A program made the position numbers and the translations under genes. A stretch of 64,000 bases of DNA, from contig NZ_BQHR01000003.1 in assembly GCF_021601625.1 (NCBI RefSeq), positions 420,942 through 484,941 of the forward strand, read 5' to 3'. Below, one piece after another: positions 49,958 through 60,395 of the stretch (position 1 is the first letter of the stretch; every line of letters begins with the position of its first letter). The notes under the pieces were generated by a model. That model saw only the letters and a list, made by a program, of their open reading frames with translations, did no database searches and was not told the origin of the DNA. The DNA is from Pseudomonas paraglycinae (GTDB taxonomy: Bacteria; Pseudomonadota; Gammaproteobacteria; Pseudomonadales; Pseudomonadaceae).

Positions 49958-50656
49958 ATGATCCCCACGTCCCTGACCATCGAAGCCGGTCTGCAAGCCG
50001 AACAGGATCTGCTGGCCTCGGTCTGCGCTGGTGATGCCGAATTTGGCTTGCTGTTCTGGCAGCCCAGCGACCGCGCTTTGGTCATGCCACGTCGTTTGAA
50101 CCGCTTGCCCGGATTCGATCACGCCTGTGAAGTCTCCGCTGCTGCCGGTTGGCCGGTGTTGCTGCGTGAAACCGGCGGCGAACCGGTTCCGCAATCGGCG
50201 TCGACCATCAATATTGCGCTTGTCTACGCACCGCCTCGCAGCGAAGGCGATCTGAACCGTATCGAAACCGGTTACCGGCGTCTGTGTGATCCGATCTGTG
50301 AGTTGCTGGATGAGTTGGGTGGCACTTCGTCGCTGGGGGAAATCGACGGTGCGTTCTGCGACGGTCGCTTCAACGTCAATCTCGACGGTCGCAAGATGGT
50401 CGGCACCGCTCAGCGCTGGCGCCAGAGTCAGGGTGGTCAGCGTCCGGTGGGGTTGGTGCACGGGGCGATGCTGGTGGATGACGAACGTGAGTCGATGGTC
50501 GCGGCGGTCAACCGCTTCAACGAAGCGTGTGGTCTGGAGCAGCGGGTCCGTGCCGCCAGCCACATCGCTTTGCATGAGAAATTCCCGGCGCCCCATGCAC
50601 TGGCGCGTCTCGATGAACTCTTTCGTTTGATGCTGGCGCAGATCTACGCCGGTTGA
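49958..50656 (+). CDS. Lipoate/biotin-protein-ligase-like protein
   Basis: 232 residues of the LplA/BPL catalytic fold. Matches: PRRLNRLPGFDHACEV, VLLRETGGEPVPQS (equivalent of the RRxSGGGxV nucleotide loop, with RETGGE), and FNVNLDGRKMVGTAQRWR, which keeps the Lys of the K-x-x-G-x-A catalytic motif. It is shorter than LplA and lacks the accessory domain. The substrate (lipoyl, octanoyl, biotin or something else) cannot be decided. It is convergent with vfr, 10 bases apart. Confidence 0.72.
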   Translation: MIPTSLTIEAGLQAEQDLLASVCAGDAEFGLLFWQPSDRALVMPRRLNRLPGFDHACEVSAAAGWPVLLRETGGEPVPQSASTINIALVYAPPRSEGDLNRIETGYRRLCDPICELLDELGGTSSLGEIDGAFCDGRFNVNLDGRKMVGTAQRWRQSQGGQRPVGLVHGAMLVDDERESMVAAVNRFNEACGLEQRVRAASHIALHEKFPAPHALARLDELFRLMLAQIYAG

Positions 50657-50666
50657 GCTTTGGAAC

Positions 50667-51311
50667 TCAGCGGGTGCCGAAGACCACCATGGTCTTGCCT
50701 TTCACATCCACCAGGTTGCGTTCCTCAAGATCCTTGAGCACGCGACCGACCATCTCTCGTGAACAACCGACAATCCGGCCGATTTCCTGACGGGTCACCT
50801 TGATCTGCATGCCGTCCGGGTGAGTCATGGCATCCGGTTGTTTGCACAGCTCCAGCAAACAGCGAGCGACACGGCCGGTGACGTCGAAGAACGCCAGGTC
50901 GCCGACCTTGCGTGTGGTGTTGCGCAGACGTTGTGCGATTTGTCCGCTGAGGACGTAAAGAATGTCTGGATCCTGCTGCGACAATTCGCGGAACTTGGCG
51001 TAGCTGATTTCCGCGACTTCGCATTCGACCTTGGCCCGCACCCAGGCGCTGCGCTGCTGTTCCTGGCCGGCCTCTTCGAAAAGGCCCAGCTCGCCGAAGA
51101 AGTCCCCGGCATTCAAGTACGCGATGATCATCTCGCGGCCGTCGTCGTCCTCGATCAGGATCGTGACCGAACCGCGGATGATGAAGTACAGCGTGTCGGA
51201 GCGATCCCCGGCGCAGATGATGTTGCTCTTGGCCGCGTGACGGCGGCGCTGGCAATGCATCAGCAGCTTGTCGAGGTTCTTGATTTTGGGTGTGGGGGTA
51301 ATACCAACCAT
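50667..51311 (-). CDS. vfr: cAMP-dependent global regulator Vfr (CRP family)
   Basis: 214 residues, the length of P. aeruginosa Vfr. Cyclic-nucleotide pocket [12 protein letters not shown] and [18 protein letters not shown]-terminal helix-turn-helix [20 protein letters not shown]. The start is the ATG at 51311 ([17 protein letters not shown]), which matches PAO1 Vfr; eight upstream in-frame residues are discarded. In P. aeruginosa it controls quorum sensing, type III secretion and twitching; in other pseudomonads its targets are fewer or different. Divergent from the OsmC gene. Confidence 0.96.
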   Translation of the reverse strand: MVGITPTPKIKNLDKLLMHCQRRRHAAKSNIICAGDRSDTLYFIIRGSVTILIEDDDGREMIIAYLNAGDFFGELGLFEEAGQEQQRSAWVRAKVECEVAEISYAKFRELSQQDPDILYVLSGQIAQRLRNTTRKVGDLAFFDVTGRVARCLLELCKQPDAMTHPDGMQIKVTRQEIGRIVGCSREMVGRVLKDLEERNLVDVKGKTMVVFGTR

Positions 51312-51391
51312 GGTTGTATCCCGAAAAGACTGCACGGTTATATTTGGTTTTTATATGAGGCGCTGAGACGGTCGCTACACAGTCTGGCGAA

Positions 51392-51411
51392 GGCGCCAGT
51401 GAATTGGCGCC
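51392..51411. repeat. 7-base inverted repeat between vfr and the OsmC gene
   Basis: GGCGCCA, six bases GTGAAT, TGGCGCC, located 81 bases upstream of the vfr start. The spacer includes GTGA, but the site is not a recognisable Vfr/CRP consensus, so its meaning is open. Confidence 0.4.
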
Positions 51412-51547
51412 AGCTTACCAGACACTTCGTCGAAATTTCGAGAAATCACCTACGTTAAAGGTGCATCCGTCCCAGGAACATGCTCGCTGTCCGGGCAGGG
51501 CCCTGTGCTAAGCTGGCGACCCTTTTTTCTACAGTGGAGTCTTGACG

Positions 51548-51970
51548 ATGAAGGCACGCATCCAATGGGCTGGCGAAGCCATGTTCCTCGGCGAATCCGG
51601 CAGCGGTCATGTCGTGGTCATGGACGGTCCGCCGGACGCCGGTGGTCGTAACCTGGGTGTCCGCCCGATGGAAATGCTCCTGCTGGGTGTTGGTGGTTGC
51701 AGCAACTTCGACGTGGTCAGCATCTTGAAGAAGTCCCGTCAGGCCGTTGAAAGCTGCGAAGCCTTTCTCGAAGCCGAGCGCGCGACCGAAGATCCGAAAG
51801 TGTTCACCAAGATCCACATGCACTTCGTGGTCAAGGGCCGTGGCCTGAAAGAAGCCCAGGTCAAACGCGCCATCGAACTGTCTGCCGAGAAGTATTGCTC
51901 GGCCTCGATCATGCTCGGCGCAGCTGGCGTAGCGATCACCCACGACTACGAAATCGTTGAACTCGGCTGA
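51548..51970 (+). CDS. OsmC family protein (YhfA type)
   Basis: 140 residues of the OsmC/Ohr fold. The active-site region LLLGVGGCSNFDVVSIL carries the first conserved Cys, and KYCSASIMLG the second, arranged as in peroxide-reducing OsmC/Ohr proteins. Homologues of this subgroup (E. coli YhfA) sit beside crp, as here beside vfr, but their function is not settled. Start at 51548 with GGAG 8 bases upstream. Confidence 0.88.
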   Translation: MKARIQWAGEAMFLGESGSGHVVVMDGPPDAGGRNLGVRPMEMLLLGVGGCSNFDVVSILKKSRQAVESCEAFLEAERATEDPKVFTKIHMHFVVKGRGLKEAQVKRAIELSAEKYCSASIMLGAAGVAITHDYEIVELG

Positions 51971-52207
51971 GCCGACATTCAACTATCATAAAAGCAGTGC
52001 AGACTCTGGCGATCCCCCGCTGACGTCTGCATAATGCGCCACTTTTTTCAGGGCCGTGATCAGTCAACCGACGGGTCATCCGCCTGAACAGATAACCAAA
52101 ATCGCCATCGCGAAGAGGTGTTAACCGTCCTACGCAGGTGCGTTGTTCGCACTTGACGGGCATGCTTGATCACGCGGCCGTGCCGCATACATAGAGAGTT
52201 TTTAACG
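51971..52207 (+). other. speD upstream region with hairpin and 10-codon open frame
   Basis: 237 bases. Contains a hairpin (GTGCG / CGCAC, near 52138-52151) and a small open frame of 10 codons at 52162-52194 that ends 13 bases before the speD GTG. Neither is strong evidence by itself. No clear sigma-70 promoter with correct spacing could be assigned. Confidence 0.35.
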
Positions 52208-53002
52208 GTGAAAAGCAAACTCAAGCTCCACGGGTTCAATAACCTGACAAAGACCTTGAGCTTCAACATCTATGACATCTGCTACGCGGAAACCCCGCAA
52301 GACCAGCAGGCTTACGTCGAGTACATCAATCAAGAGTACAACGCCGAACGCCTGACGCAGATCCTCACGGAAGTTGTCGAAATCATTGGTGCCAACATTC
52401 TGAACATTGCGAGTCAGAACTATGAGCCTCAGGGTGCCAGCGTCACGATTCTGATCTCGGAAGAGCCGGTGACCCCGACCGAAAGCCAGATCGAAGAATC
52501 CCCGGGCCCGTTGCCCGAAATCATCCTGGCCCACCTCGACAAGAGCCACATCACGGTGCACACCTACCCGGAAATCCATCCGGACGCCGGTATTGCGACT
52601 TTCCGTGTGGACATCGATGTGTCGACCTGTGGTGTCATTTCACCGCTCAAAGCGCTCAACTTCCTCATTCACCAGTTCGATTCGGACATCGTGACCGTGG
52701 ATTACCGTGTGCGCGGCTTCACCCGTGACGTTGAAGGCAACAAGCATTTCATCGATCACGAGATCAACTCGATCCAGAACTACCTCTCCGAAGACACCCG
52801 CGACGCGTACCAGATGACCGACGTGAACGTGTATCAGGAAAACCTGTTCCACACCAAAATGCTGCTGAAGAACTTCGAACTGGACAACTACCTGTTCGGC
52901 GATGCCACCAGCAATCTGTCTTCCGAGCAACGTGCTCAGGTGACCGAGCGTGTGAAACACGAAATGCTGGAAATCTTCTACGCGCGCAATATGCCGAGCT
53001 AA
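52208..53002 (+). CDS. speD: S-adenosylmethionine decarboxylase proenzyme, GTG start
   Basis: Makes decarboxylated SAM, the aminopropyl donor for spermidine. 264 residues, the long gammaproteobacterial type. The self-cleavage site is [12 protein letters not shown], where the Ser becomes the pyruvoyl cofactor. I chose the GTG at 52208 because the family begins Lys-Ser-Lys-Leu-Lys-Leu-His after Met; an AGAG ribosome site lies 9 bases upstream. No speE neighbour. A bidirectional terminator follows. Confidence 0.95.
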
Positions 53003-53012
53003 GAAATCCGGG

Positions 53013-53055
53013 CACAAAAAAAGGCGACTGCTTTGCGGCAGTCGCCTTTTTTGTG
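53013..53055. terminator. Bidirectional terminator between speD and coq7
   Basis: CACAAAAAAAGGCGACTG pairs with CAGTCGCCTTTTTTGTG around a short loop; T runs on both strands. The genes on either side converge on it. Confidence 0.93.
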
Positions 53056-53063
53056 GGCGTTTT

Positions 53064-53711
53064 TCAGATCCGGTAAGTGCTCTTGGTCATCACTTTGGCC
53101 AACAGGCTCATGCCGAACTTCACCGGAGCCGGGAAGCGGAAACCGCCGGCCTCCAGTGCACTTTCCGCGTGATGTTCTTCATCGATACGCATCTGCTCCA
53201 GAATCGCCCGGGATTTTTCGTCCTCGGCCGGCAGTTGCTCCAGATGCTCGTTCAAATGCTTGCACACCTGATGCTCGGTGGCGGCAACAAATCCGAGGCT
53301 GACCTTGTCGCTGATCAACCCGGCGACTGCGCCGATGCCGAACGACATACCGTAGAACAGTGGGTTGAGCACGCTGGTGTGGCTGCCCAGCTGGTGAATG
53401 CGCTGTTCGCACCAGACCAGATGATCGATCTCTTCTTCGGCCGCATGCTCCATGGCCTCGCGCACCTGCGGCAGCTTGGCGGTCAGCGCCTGGCCTTGAT
53501 ACAACGCCTGGGCGCAGACTTCACCTGTGTGGTTGATGCGCATCAGGCCGGCGACGTGGCGGGTGTCTTCATCGCTCATCTGCACATCGGGCTGCACGAT
53601 TGCCGGCGACGGACGGTACGGCTGGCCGCTGAAGGGCAGCAAGGTACGCATCGCGGCATCGGCTTGCAGCAGAAGACGATCAATGGGCGAGTAGTGACGT
53701 TGGGTAGTCAT
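53064..53711 (-). CDS. coq7: 2-polyprenyl-3-methyl-6-methoxy-1,4-benzoquinone monooxygenase (Coq7)
   Basis: Di-iron hydroxylase of ubiquinone synthesis, used by pseudomonads in place of the flavoprotein UbiF. 215 residues. Iron ligands are visible in [23 protein letters not shown] and [11 protein letters not shown]. Membrane-associated helical bundle. Convergent with speD. Confidence 0.95.
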   Translation of the reverse strand: MTTQRHYSPIDRLLLQADAAMRTLLPFSGQPYRPSPAIVQPDVQMSDEDTRHVAGLMRINHTGEVCAQALYQGQALTAKLPQVREAMEHAAEEEIDHLVWCEQRIHQLGSHTSVLNPLFYGMSFGIGAVAGLISDKVSLGFVAATEHQVCKHLNEHLEQLPAEDEKSRAILEQMRIDEEHHAESALEAGGFRFPAPVKFGMSLLAKVMTKSTYRI

Positions 53712-53781
53712 GCTGACCTCCGGGAAGAATCTCGGCGGCCAGTTTAACCGAATCGGCCGGGGAAGGTTTGCGCTGGGTCAT

Positions 53782-53802
53782 GTGGGAGCAGGGCGCTCCC
53801 AC
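53782..53802. repeat. Short hairpin GTGGGAGC / GCTCCCAC
   Basis: Eight-base perfect inverted repeat with a 5-base loop in the gap between the HIT gene and coq7 (both minus). GTGGGAGC is shared with the REP elements of these species, so it is probably a REP fragment. Confidence 0.65.
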
Positions 53803-53818
53803 CGATCTGCGGGTTCAA

Positions 53819-54157
53819 TCAGCCCGGCGGCCAGTTCATCTGGCGTTGACCGAGTACGTGCATGTGAATGTGGTAGACCGTCTGCCCGCCCATTTCATTG
53901 CAGTTCATCACCACCCGGAAGCCTTCCTCGCAACCCAGTTCCAGCGCCAGACGCTGGGCGGTGAACAGGATATGCCCGGCCAGTGCCTTGTCGTCTTCGG
54001 TCAGGTCGTTGAGGGTACGCACCGGTTTCTTCGGGATCACCAGAAAATGCACCGGTGCCTGTGGGGCGATGTCGTGGAACGCCAGAACCTGGTCGTCCTC
54101 GTAGATGATCTTCGCCGGAATTTCCCGGTTGATGATCTTGGTGAACAGAGTATCCAC
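53819..54157 (-). CDS. hinT: HIT family purine nucleoside phosphoramidase, GTG start
   Basis: 112 residues. Catalytic histidine triad HIHMHVLG near residue 100, plus the N-terminal FTKIINREIPAKIIYEDD typical of HinT. Hydrolyses adenosine phosphoramidates. The start is the GTG at 54157, with GGAG 9 bases upstream; the frame extends 14 residues further but that part is unlike the family. Confidence 0.92.
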   Translation of the reverse strand: MDTLFTKIINREIPAKIIYEDDQVLAFHDIAPQAPVHFLVIPKKPVRTLNDLTEDDKALAGHILFTAQRLALELGCEEGFRVVMNCNEMGGQTVYHIHMHVLGQRQMNWPPG

Positions 54158-54237
54158 AGCTGTTTTCTCCGTTGTGTGAGCTGGGCTGAGTGTACCCACG
54201 GAGGATCACCACGCCCAGCCATTTGCCTGTCGGCCCT

Positions 54238-55026
54238 TCAGCGAGGGCAGTAAGCTTTGTTGACCATGCCGACGATGGTGCGGTTGAGCCAGCGCGAACC
54301 GAGCCGAGGCAGAAAGGCGAACCAGCGGTTTCGGCGTCCGGGAATGATGATCGCGCGGTTTTTCTCCAGGGCGCGCACGGTATACAGCGCGACCTCCTCG
54401 GGACTCATCAGCAGTTTGCTGGCGTTGAGTTTGTCGTTGTTCAGTTGTGCGGTTCTGAAGAACGCGGTGCGGGTCGGGCCGGGGCAGAGCACCGACACCT
54501 TGACCGCACACTTCTTCAGTTCCACCCGCAGTGCTTCCGAGAAATGCAGTACATACGCCTTGCTGGCGTAGTAGGTGCTCATCCACGGCCCGGGGTTGAA
54601 GGCTGCCACCGACGCGACGTTGAGAATCTGCCCGCCGCCCTGCAACGCCATGCTGTTGCCGATGGCATGGCAAAGGCGGGTAAGGGCGAGGATGTTCACT
54701 TCGATCAGGTCCTGTTCGGTCATCCAGTCCTGGGCCAGGAACGGGCCGCAAGTACCGATGCCGGCGCAATTGACCAACAGATCGATTTGGCGATCGCCTT
54801 CTTCAAGCTCCAGCAGAAAACCGGACAGGCGCAGCGGCTCGCCAAGATCACAGGCGCGGAACAGCACTTCCACGCCGAAGCGCTGGGTCAGTTCAATCGC
54901 AATGCTTTCCAGCTGATCACGCTGGCGAGCCACCAGAATCAGGCTGCGGCCACGGCGCGCCAGGGCTTCGGCCATGGCCAGGCCAATGCCGCTGGAGGCG
55001 CCGGTGATCAGAGCGTAACGGGTCAT
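54238..55026 (-). CDS. Short-chain dehydrogenase/reductase
   Basis: 262 residues, classical SDR. TGASSGIGLAMAEALARRG (cofactor loop, residues 8-26), NCAGIGTCG, and the catalytic YYASK. A C-terminal hydrophobic/basic extension (PRLGSRWLNRTIVGMVNKAYC) is seen in membrane-associated SDRs acting on lipids. Substrate unknown. The start ATG at 55026 follows GGAG. Confidence 0.88.
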   Translation of the reverse strand: MTRYALITGASSGIGLAMAEALARRGRSLILVARQRDQLESIAIELTQRFGVEVLFRACDLGEPLRLSGFLLELEEGDRQIDLLVNCAGIGTCGPFLAQDWMTEQDLIEVNILALTRLCHAIGNSMALQGGGQILNVASVAAFNPGPWMSTYYASKAYVLHFSEALRVELKKCAVKVSVLCPGPTRTAFFRTAQLNNDKLNASKLLMSPEEVALYTVRALEKNRAIIIPGRRNRWFAFLPRLGSRWLNRTIVGMVNKAYCPR

Positions 55027-55087
55027 GCAAATCTCCATCGCAACAGCGCCGCGCCGTGGACGCAGGTGTCACGGCGGGGAGCGTTGT

Positions 55088-56038
55088 TCATTCTTTCGCA
55101 GAGTCTACAGGGGCGAGGGCGGCTTCGGCTGCATCGTCTGCCGAATTCGCGGCGGGTTCGACTTCGACATCGATTTCATCGGTGGTCACCGAGCCGCTCT
55201 CGTAGCTGCTTTCAAGACTGCTTTCGTATTCCTGCTGGATGGCGGTAATCCCGCCCAGCATGCCGCCCATGAAAAACAGCCCGATAAACACGATCCACAA
55301 AGAGCACAGCACTTTGACTGCCGTGCTGTTCGGCGGAGGCGGTGGGCCATAGCGATTGGCGCCGGTATTGCCCGGCACGACCATGATCACCAGCGGGAAG
55401 AAGCTCCCCACGAACGGCACCAGCGTCAGCAGCCAGAGCCAACCCGACCAGCCGATATCGTGCAGGCGCTGAATGCTGAACAGGATCCCGACAATCGCGA
55501 AGGCCAGAAACAGGAAGAAGGCGAGGAGACCGCCGATGATCAGGCCAGTGGTCGAGTCGGCGCTCACCAGACCTAGGCCGATCAATGCGAACACGCTGAC
55601 GATCGGCAGGGCGGCCAGGCTTAACACCATCGACCATGCCAGGTAACGCAAGCGGCCGATCCGGCCTTCGACGCTGAGCGGCTTGAGAGGCGCGAATGCC
55701 GGCAGGCTTTCACCGACGACGGCGCGAGGGGGAGCATAAGGCGAGTCAGGCTCCGCGACGGCGGCGCTTTGCTCGTGGACATCCGACAGATTCAGTTCGA
55801 TGCGCGTTTCGGTTTCGATCCGGGCATCGATCCCGGTCTTGCCCAGCGCTTGCAGATAAGTCTGCGCATCGCTGTGCGACAAATCACGCTTGAGCGCGAC
55901 GGTGCGGCCATTGAACAGGCGTTCGATGGCGGCGACATCGCTTTTGAACAGGTCGGCCAGGTTGAGCTTGGCCGTGGTGATATCGACGCCGGGCTGGAGC
56001 GCGCCGTCGAAAACGATCTTGTAACGGGGTTCGCTCAT
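55088..56038 (-). CDS. DUF805 family membrane protein with a soluble N-terminal domain
   Basis: 316 residues. The N-terminal 90 residues are soluble (RYKIVFDGALQPGVDITTAK) and look like a small alpha/beta domain. The DUF805 part follows, starting FAPLKPLSVEGRIGRLRYLAW, with four membrane helices and the marker RLHDIGWSGW. The C-terminal tail is highly acidic. Function unknown. Confidence 0.8.
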   Translation of the reverse strand: MSEPRYKIVFDGALQPGVDITTAKLNLADLFKSDVAAIERLFNGRTVALKRDLSHSDAQTYLQALGKTGIDARIETETRIELNLSDVHEQSAAVAEPDSPYAPPRAVVGESLPAFAPLKPLSVEGRIGRLRYLAWSMVLSLAALPIVSVFALIGLGLVSADSTTGLIIGGLLAFFLFLAFAIVGILFSIQRLHDIGWSGWLWLLTLVPFVGSFFPLVIMVVPGNTGANRYGPPPPPNSTAVKVLCSLWIVFIGLFFMGGMLGGITAIQQEYESSLESSYESGSVTTDEIDVEVEPAANSADDAAEAALAPVDSAKE

Positions 56039-56108
56039 GGCCGAGGCATCCTTGTCGCGAGATAAATTGAGTCTAAGGCCAGTCAGACAGCGACTGGACG
56101 GGTTTCAT

Positions 56109-57077
56109 TCAACGTGGCCAGCGTTTCGGCAATTGTGCTGCGTGCTCCAGGGCCTGGCGGTATTCGGCATCGAGACGCGCCACCAGTTGATCCACGCTTG
56201 GCAGATCGTCGATCTGGCCTACGCCCTGACCCGCCGACCACACGGTTTTCCAGGCCTTGGCTTCGTCGTTGATCGGCTTGAGCTTGTCGCCGAAATTCAC
56301 TTCGCCCTTGCCTTGCAGGGCGGCCATGTCGAAACCGGCGGCCTCCAGGCTTTGACGCATAAAACTGGCCGGAACACCGGACACGGCAGGAGTATGAATG
56401 ATGTCGGCGGCTTTGGCAGTCAGCAGCATCTGCTTGTAGGCGTCAGGCGCATGACTTTCAGTGGTGCCGATAAATCGCGTGCCGAAGTAGGCCAGATCCG
56501 CGCCGAGCAGTTGTGCGGCGAGAATCTCATGCCCATGGTTCAAACATCCTGCAAGCAACAGGGTTTTGTCGAAGAACTCGCGGATCTCGGCGATCAGCGA
56601 GAACGGACTCCAGGTGCCGGCGTGTCCACCGGCACCGGCTGCGACGGCGATCAAGCCATCGACACCGGCCTCGGCGGCTTTCTCGGCATGGCGACGGGTC
56701 GTTACGTCATGGAAGACCAGGCCGCCGTAACTGTGCACGGCGTCTACCAGTTCCTTCACGGCACCGAGACTGGTGATGACGATGGGGACTTTGTGCTCGA
56801 CGCAGATGTCCAGGTCAGCCTGCAGGCGCGGGTTGCTGTGGTGGACGATCAGGTTCACCGCGTACGGCGCCGGGTTCTCCAATGTCGCCAGCCCCGCTTC
56901 GATCTGCTCCAGCCAGGCCTTGAACCCGCTGCTTTCGCGTTGGTTCAGTGCCGGGAAGCTGCCAACCACGCCGTTGCGACAGCACGCCAGCACCAGTTCA
57001 GGATTGGAGATAAGGAACATCGGCGCCGCCACTACGGGCAGGCGCAGACGTTGTTCGAGCAGAGCGGGCAGCGACAT
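56109..57077 (-). CDS. Nitronate monooxygenase (2-nitropropane dioxygenase family)
   Basis: 322-residue FMN TIM barrel. APMFLISNPELVLAC near the N-terminus, the phosphate loop AVAAGAGGHAGTWSPFSLI with the conserved His, and GADLAYFGTRFIGTTES. Detoxifies nitronates, for example propionate-3-nitronate, though annotated members vary in substrate. Upstream gene in the strand order is hemJ (33-base gap). Confidence 0.86.
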   Translation of the reverse strand: MSLPALLEQRLRLPVVAAPMFLISNPELVLACCRNGVVGSFPALNQRESSGFKAWLEQIEAGLATLENPAPYAVNLIVHHSNPRLQADLDICVEHKVPIVITSLGAVKELVDAVHSYGGLVFHDVTTRRHAEKAAEAGVDGLIAVAAGAGGHAGTWSPFSLIAEIREFFDKTLLLAGCLNHGHEILAAQLLGADLAYFGTRFIGTTESHAPDAYKQMLLTAKAADIIHTPAVSGVPASFMRQSLEAAGFDMAALQGKGEVNFGDKLKPINDEAKAWKTVWSAGQGVGQIDDLPSVDQLVARLDAEYRQALEHAAQLPKRWPR

Positions 57078-57110
57078 CGGAAGTACCCCGGAAAGTTGTA
57101 TTTGTTGAAG

Positions 57111-57539
57111 TTAGAACGGCTTGACCACGACCAGAATTACGATAGCCAGCAATATCAGAACCGGCACTTCATTGAACCAGCGATAAAAGACATGGCTGCG
57201 GGTGTTCTCGCCACGGGCGAAACGTTTTACCTGCGCGCCGCACATGTGGTGGTAACCGATCAACAGCACGACCAGGGTCAATTTGGCGTGGATCCAGCCA
57301 CCGCTGCTGAAGATGCTCGGGTTCAGGTAGATCAGCCAGCCGCCGAAGATCAGCGCGGCGATCATCGCCGGGCCCATGATGCCGCGATAGAGCTTGCGCT
57401 CCATGATGCTGAAGCGTTCCTTGCTGATCGTATCTTCACTTTGCGCGTGATAAACGAACAGTCGCGGAAGATAGAACAGCCCGGCAAACCAGCACACGAT
57501 GCTGACGATATGAAGCGCTTTGATCCACAGATAGAGCAT
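57111..57539 (-). CDS. hemJ: Protoporphyrinogen oxidase HemJ
   Basis: 142-residue membrane protein with four hydrophobic helices. The conserved His of KALHIVSIVCWFAGLFYLPRLF and the later WIHAKL segment match HemJ/UPF0093. Oxidises protoporphyrinogen IX to protoporphyrin IX in heme synthesis. Divergent from argC. Confidence 0.92.
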   Translation of the reverse strand: MLYLWIKALHIVSIVCWFAGLFYLPRLFVYHAQSEDTISKERFSIMERKLYRGIMGPAMIAALIFGGWLIYLNPSIFSSGGWIHAKLTLVVLLIGYHHMCGAQVKRFARGENTRSHVFYRWFNEVPVLILLAIVILVVVKPF

Positions 57540-57674
57540 TTTTGGTTATTCCCTGATTCACGGTAGGCCGGATAGTAGAGGCTTGAGCGTCCGCACGTCA
57601 CCTTGGCGGTTGTCGCAGGGGCGCGCGGCCCCTATTATCGACGGCTTTCCAGTGGGTTCGTTGAGGGCAGGTTT

Positions 57675-58709
57675 ATGGTCAAGGTCGGTATCGTCGGCGG
57701 CACGGGTTACACCGGTGTCGAACTGCTGCGTCTGTTGGCACAGCATCCGCAGGCAGAAGTGGTAGTGATCACTTCCCGATCCGAGGCCGGTCTGGCCGTG
57801 GCTGATATGTACCCGAACCTGCGCGGTCACTACGACGGTCTGGCATTCAGCGTGCCGGACATCAAGACGCTGGGCGCTTGCGACGTGGTGTTCTTCGCCA
57901 CTCCGCACGGCGTTGCCCACGCACTGGCAGGCGAATTGCTGGCGGCCGGCACCAAGGTCATCGACCTGTCGGCAGACTTCCGTCTGCAGGACGCCGATGA
58001 GTGGGCCAAGTGGTACGGCCAGCCGCACGGCGCGCCGGAGTTGCTGGACGAGGCGGTTTACGGTCTGCCGGAAGTCAATCGTGAGCAGATCAGGAAAGCA
58101 CGTCTGATCGCGGTGCCGGGTTGCTACCCGACCGCGACGCAGCTGGGTTTCCTGCCGTTGCTTGAAGCGGGTATTGCCGACGCTTCGCACCTGATCGCCG
58201 ACTGCAAGTCCGGTGTCAGCGGTGCCGGTCGTGGCGCTGCCGTAGGCTCGCTGTACTCCGAGACGTCGGAAAGCATGAAGGCTTATGCGGTGAAAGGTCA
58301 CCGTCATCTGCCGGAAATTCGCCAGGGACTGCGTCGTGCCGCAGGCAAGGATGTCGGTCTGACTTTTGTGCCGCACCTGACGCCGATGATCCGTGGCATT
58401 CACTCCACGCTCTACGCGACCGTGGTGGATCGCTCGGTGGATCTGCAGGCGTTGTTCGAGAAGCGTTATGCCAATGAGCCGTTCGTCGACGTGATGCCGG
58501 CTGGTAGCCATCCAGAAACCCGCAGTGTGCGTGGCGCCAACGTCTGCCGCATCGCGGTTCACCGCCCGCAGGATGGTGATCTGGTGGTAGTGCTCTCGGT
58601 GATCGACAACCTGGTCAAGGGCGCGTCGGGTCAGGCGGTGCAGAACATGAACATTCTGTTCGGGCTGGATGAGCGTTTGGGCCTGTCCCACGCCGGCATG
58701 CTGCCGTAA
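57675..58709 (+). CDS. argC: N-acetyl-gamma-glutamyl-phosphate reductase
   Basis: Arginine biosynthesis, third step. 344 residues. N-terminal NADP loop [14 protein letters not shown], catalytic Cys in [13 protein letters not shown] (about residue 150), SGVSGAGRG, and the His-rich [11 protein letters not shown]. The start ATG at 57675 matches the family N-terminus (MVKVGIVGG). Followed by a perfect terminator. Confidence 0.97.
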   Translation: MVKVGIVGGTGYTGVELLRLLAQHPQAEVVVITSRSEAGLAVADMYPNLRGHYDGLAFSVPDIKTLGACDVVFFATPHGVAHALAGELLAAGTKVIDLSADFRLQDADEWAKWYGQPHGAPELLDEAVYGLPEVNREQIRKARLIAVPGCYPTATQLGFLPLLEAGIADASHLIADCKSGVSGAGRGAAVGSLYSETSESMKAYAVKGHRHLPEIRQGLRRAAGKDVGLTFVPHLTPMIRGIHSTLYATVVDRSVDLQALFEKRYANEPFVDVMPAGSHPETRSVRGANVCRIAVHRPQDGDLVVVLSVIDNLVKGASGQAVQNMNILFGLDERLGLSHAGMLP

Positions 58710-58725
58710 CGACTGATCTTGCTTG

Positions 58726-58756
58726 GCAAAAAGGCCCGTTTGACGGGCCTTTTTGC
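58726..58756. terminator. argC terminator
   Basis: Fourteen-base perfect stem GCAAAAAGGCCCGT / ACGGGCCTTTTTGC with a 3-base loop, 16 bases after the argC stop. Confidence 0.92.
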
Positions 58757-58800
58757 ATTCTGGTCGGCTGATCAGCTTTATTGATATACCGTAACAATAG

Positions 58801-58849
58801 TTGACCGATTTTCTAGGACAAGCGGATAATGCGCGTCATCACGCATTAT
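58801..58849 (+). promoter_or_regulatory. erpA promoter with operator-like inverted repeat
   Basis: TTGACC and GATAAT with an 18-base spacer, 47 bases upstream of erpA. An 8-base inverted repeat ATAATGCG / CGCATTAT (58826-58833 and 58842-58849) starts inside the -10 box and covers the expected transcription start, as a repressor operator would. It does not match the IscR consensus I know. Confidence 0.5.
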
Positions 58850-58877
58850 GGCGGCGTAACGCCGGGAGAAAGTCAGC

Positions 58878-59228
58878 ATGAGCGTCGAATCCTTCACCCC
58901 CACGGCTTTGCAATTCACTCAAGGTGCCGCGCACAAGGTGAAGAGCCTGGTCGATGAAGAGGGGAATGATCGCTTGAAGCTGCGCGTATTCGTTACGGGC
59001 GGCGGTTGTTCAGGGTTTCAGTACGGCTTCACCTTCGATGAAGATGTGGCCGAGGACGACACCATCGTCGAGCGCGAAGGCGTCAGTCTGGTGGTCGATC
59101 CGATGAGCTTCCAGTATCTGGCGGGTGCCGAGGTGGATTATCAGGAAGGTCTGGAAGGTTCGCGTTTCGTGATCAAGAACCCGAATGCCACCACCACTTG
59201 TGGTTGCGGCTCCTCGTTCTCGATCTGA
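58878..59228 (+). CDS. erpA: Iron-sulfur cluster insertion protein ErpA
   Basis: 116-residue A-type carrier delivering [4Fe-4S] clusters to apo-enzymes, including the isoprenoid enzymes IspG/IspH. The three Cys are in [14 protein letters not shown] and the C-terminal [11 protein letters not shown]. The usual argC-erpA neighbourhood. Start at 58878 with GGGAGA upstream. Confidence 0.97.
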   Translation: MSVESFTPTALQFTQGAAHKVKSLVDEEGNDRLKLRVFVTGGGCSGFQYGFTFDEDVAEDDTIVEREGVSLVVDPMSFQYLAGAEVDYQEGLEGSRFVIKNPNATTTCGCGSSFSI

Positions 59229-59249
59229 TCGCGCTTCAACGTACACAAT

Positions 59250-59285
59250 AAAACGCCGCAGAACCTCACGGTTCTGCGGCGTTTT
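59250..59285. terminator. Bidirectional terminator between erpA and anmK
   Basis: Sixteen-base stem AAAACGCCGCAGAACC / GGTTCTGCGGCGTTTT with a 4-base loop between convergent genes. Confidence 0.93.
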
Positions 59286-59300
59286 GTTATCTGCGATTTG

Positions 59301-60395
<1,095 letters not shown>

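Noticed and set aside
51392-51411. Vfr autoregulatory CRP-type site
   Set aside because: The inverted repeat arms are GGCGCCA/TGGCGCC, not TGTGA/TCACA; only a GTGA is present in the spacer.
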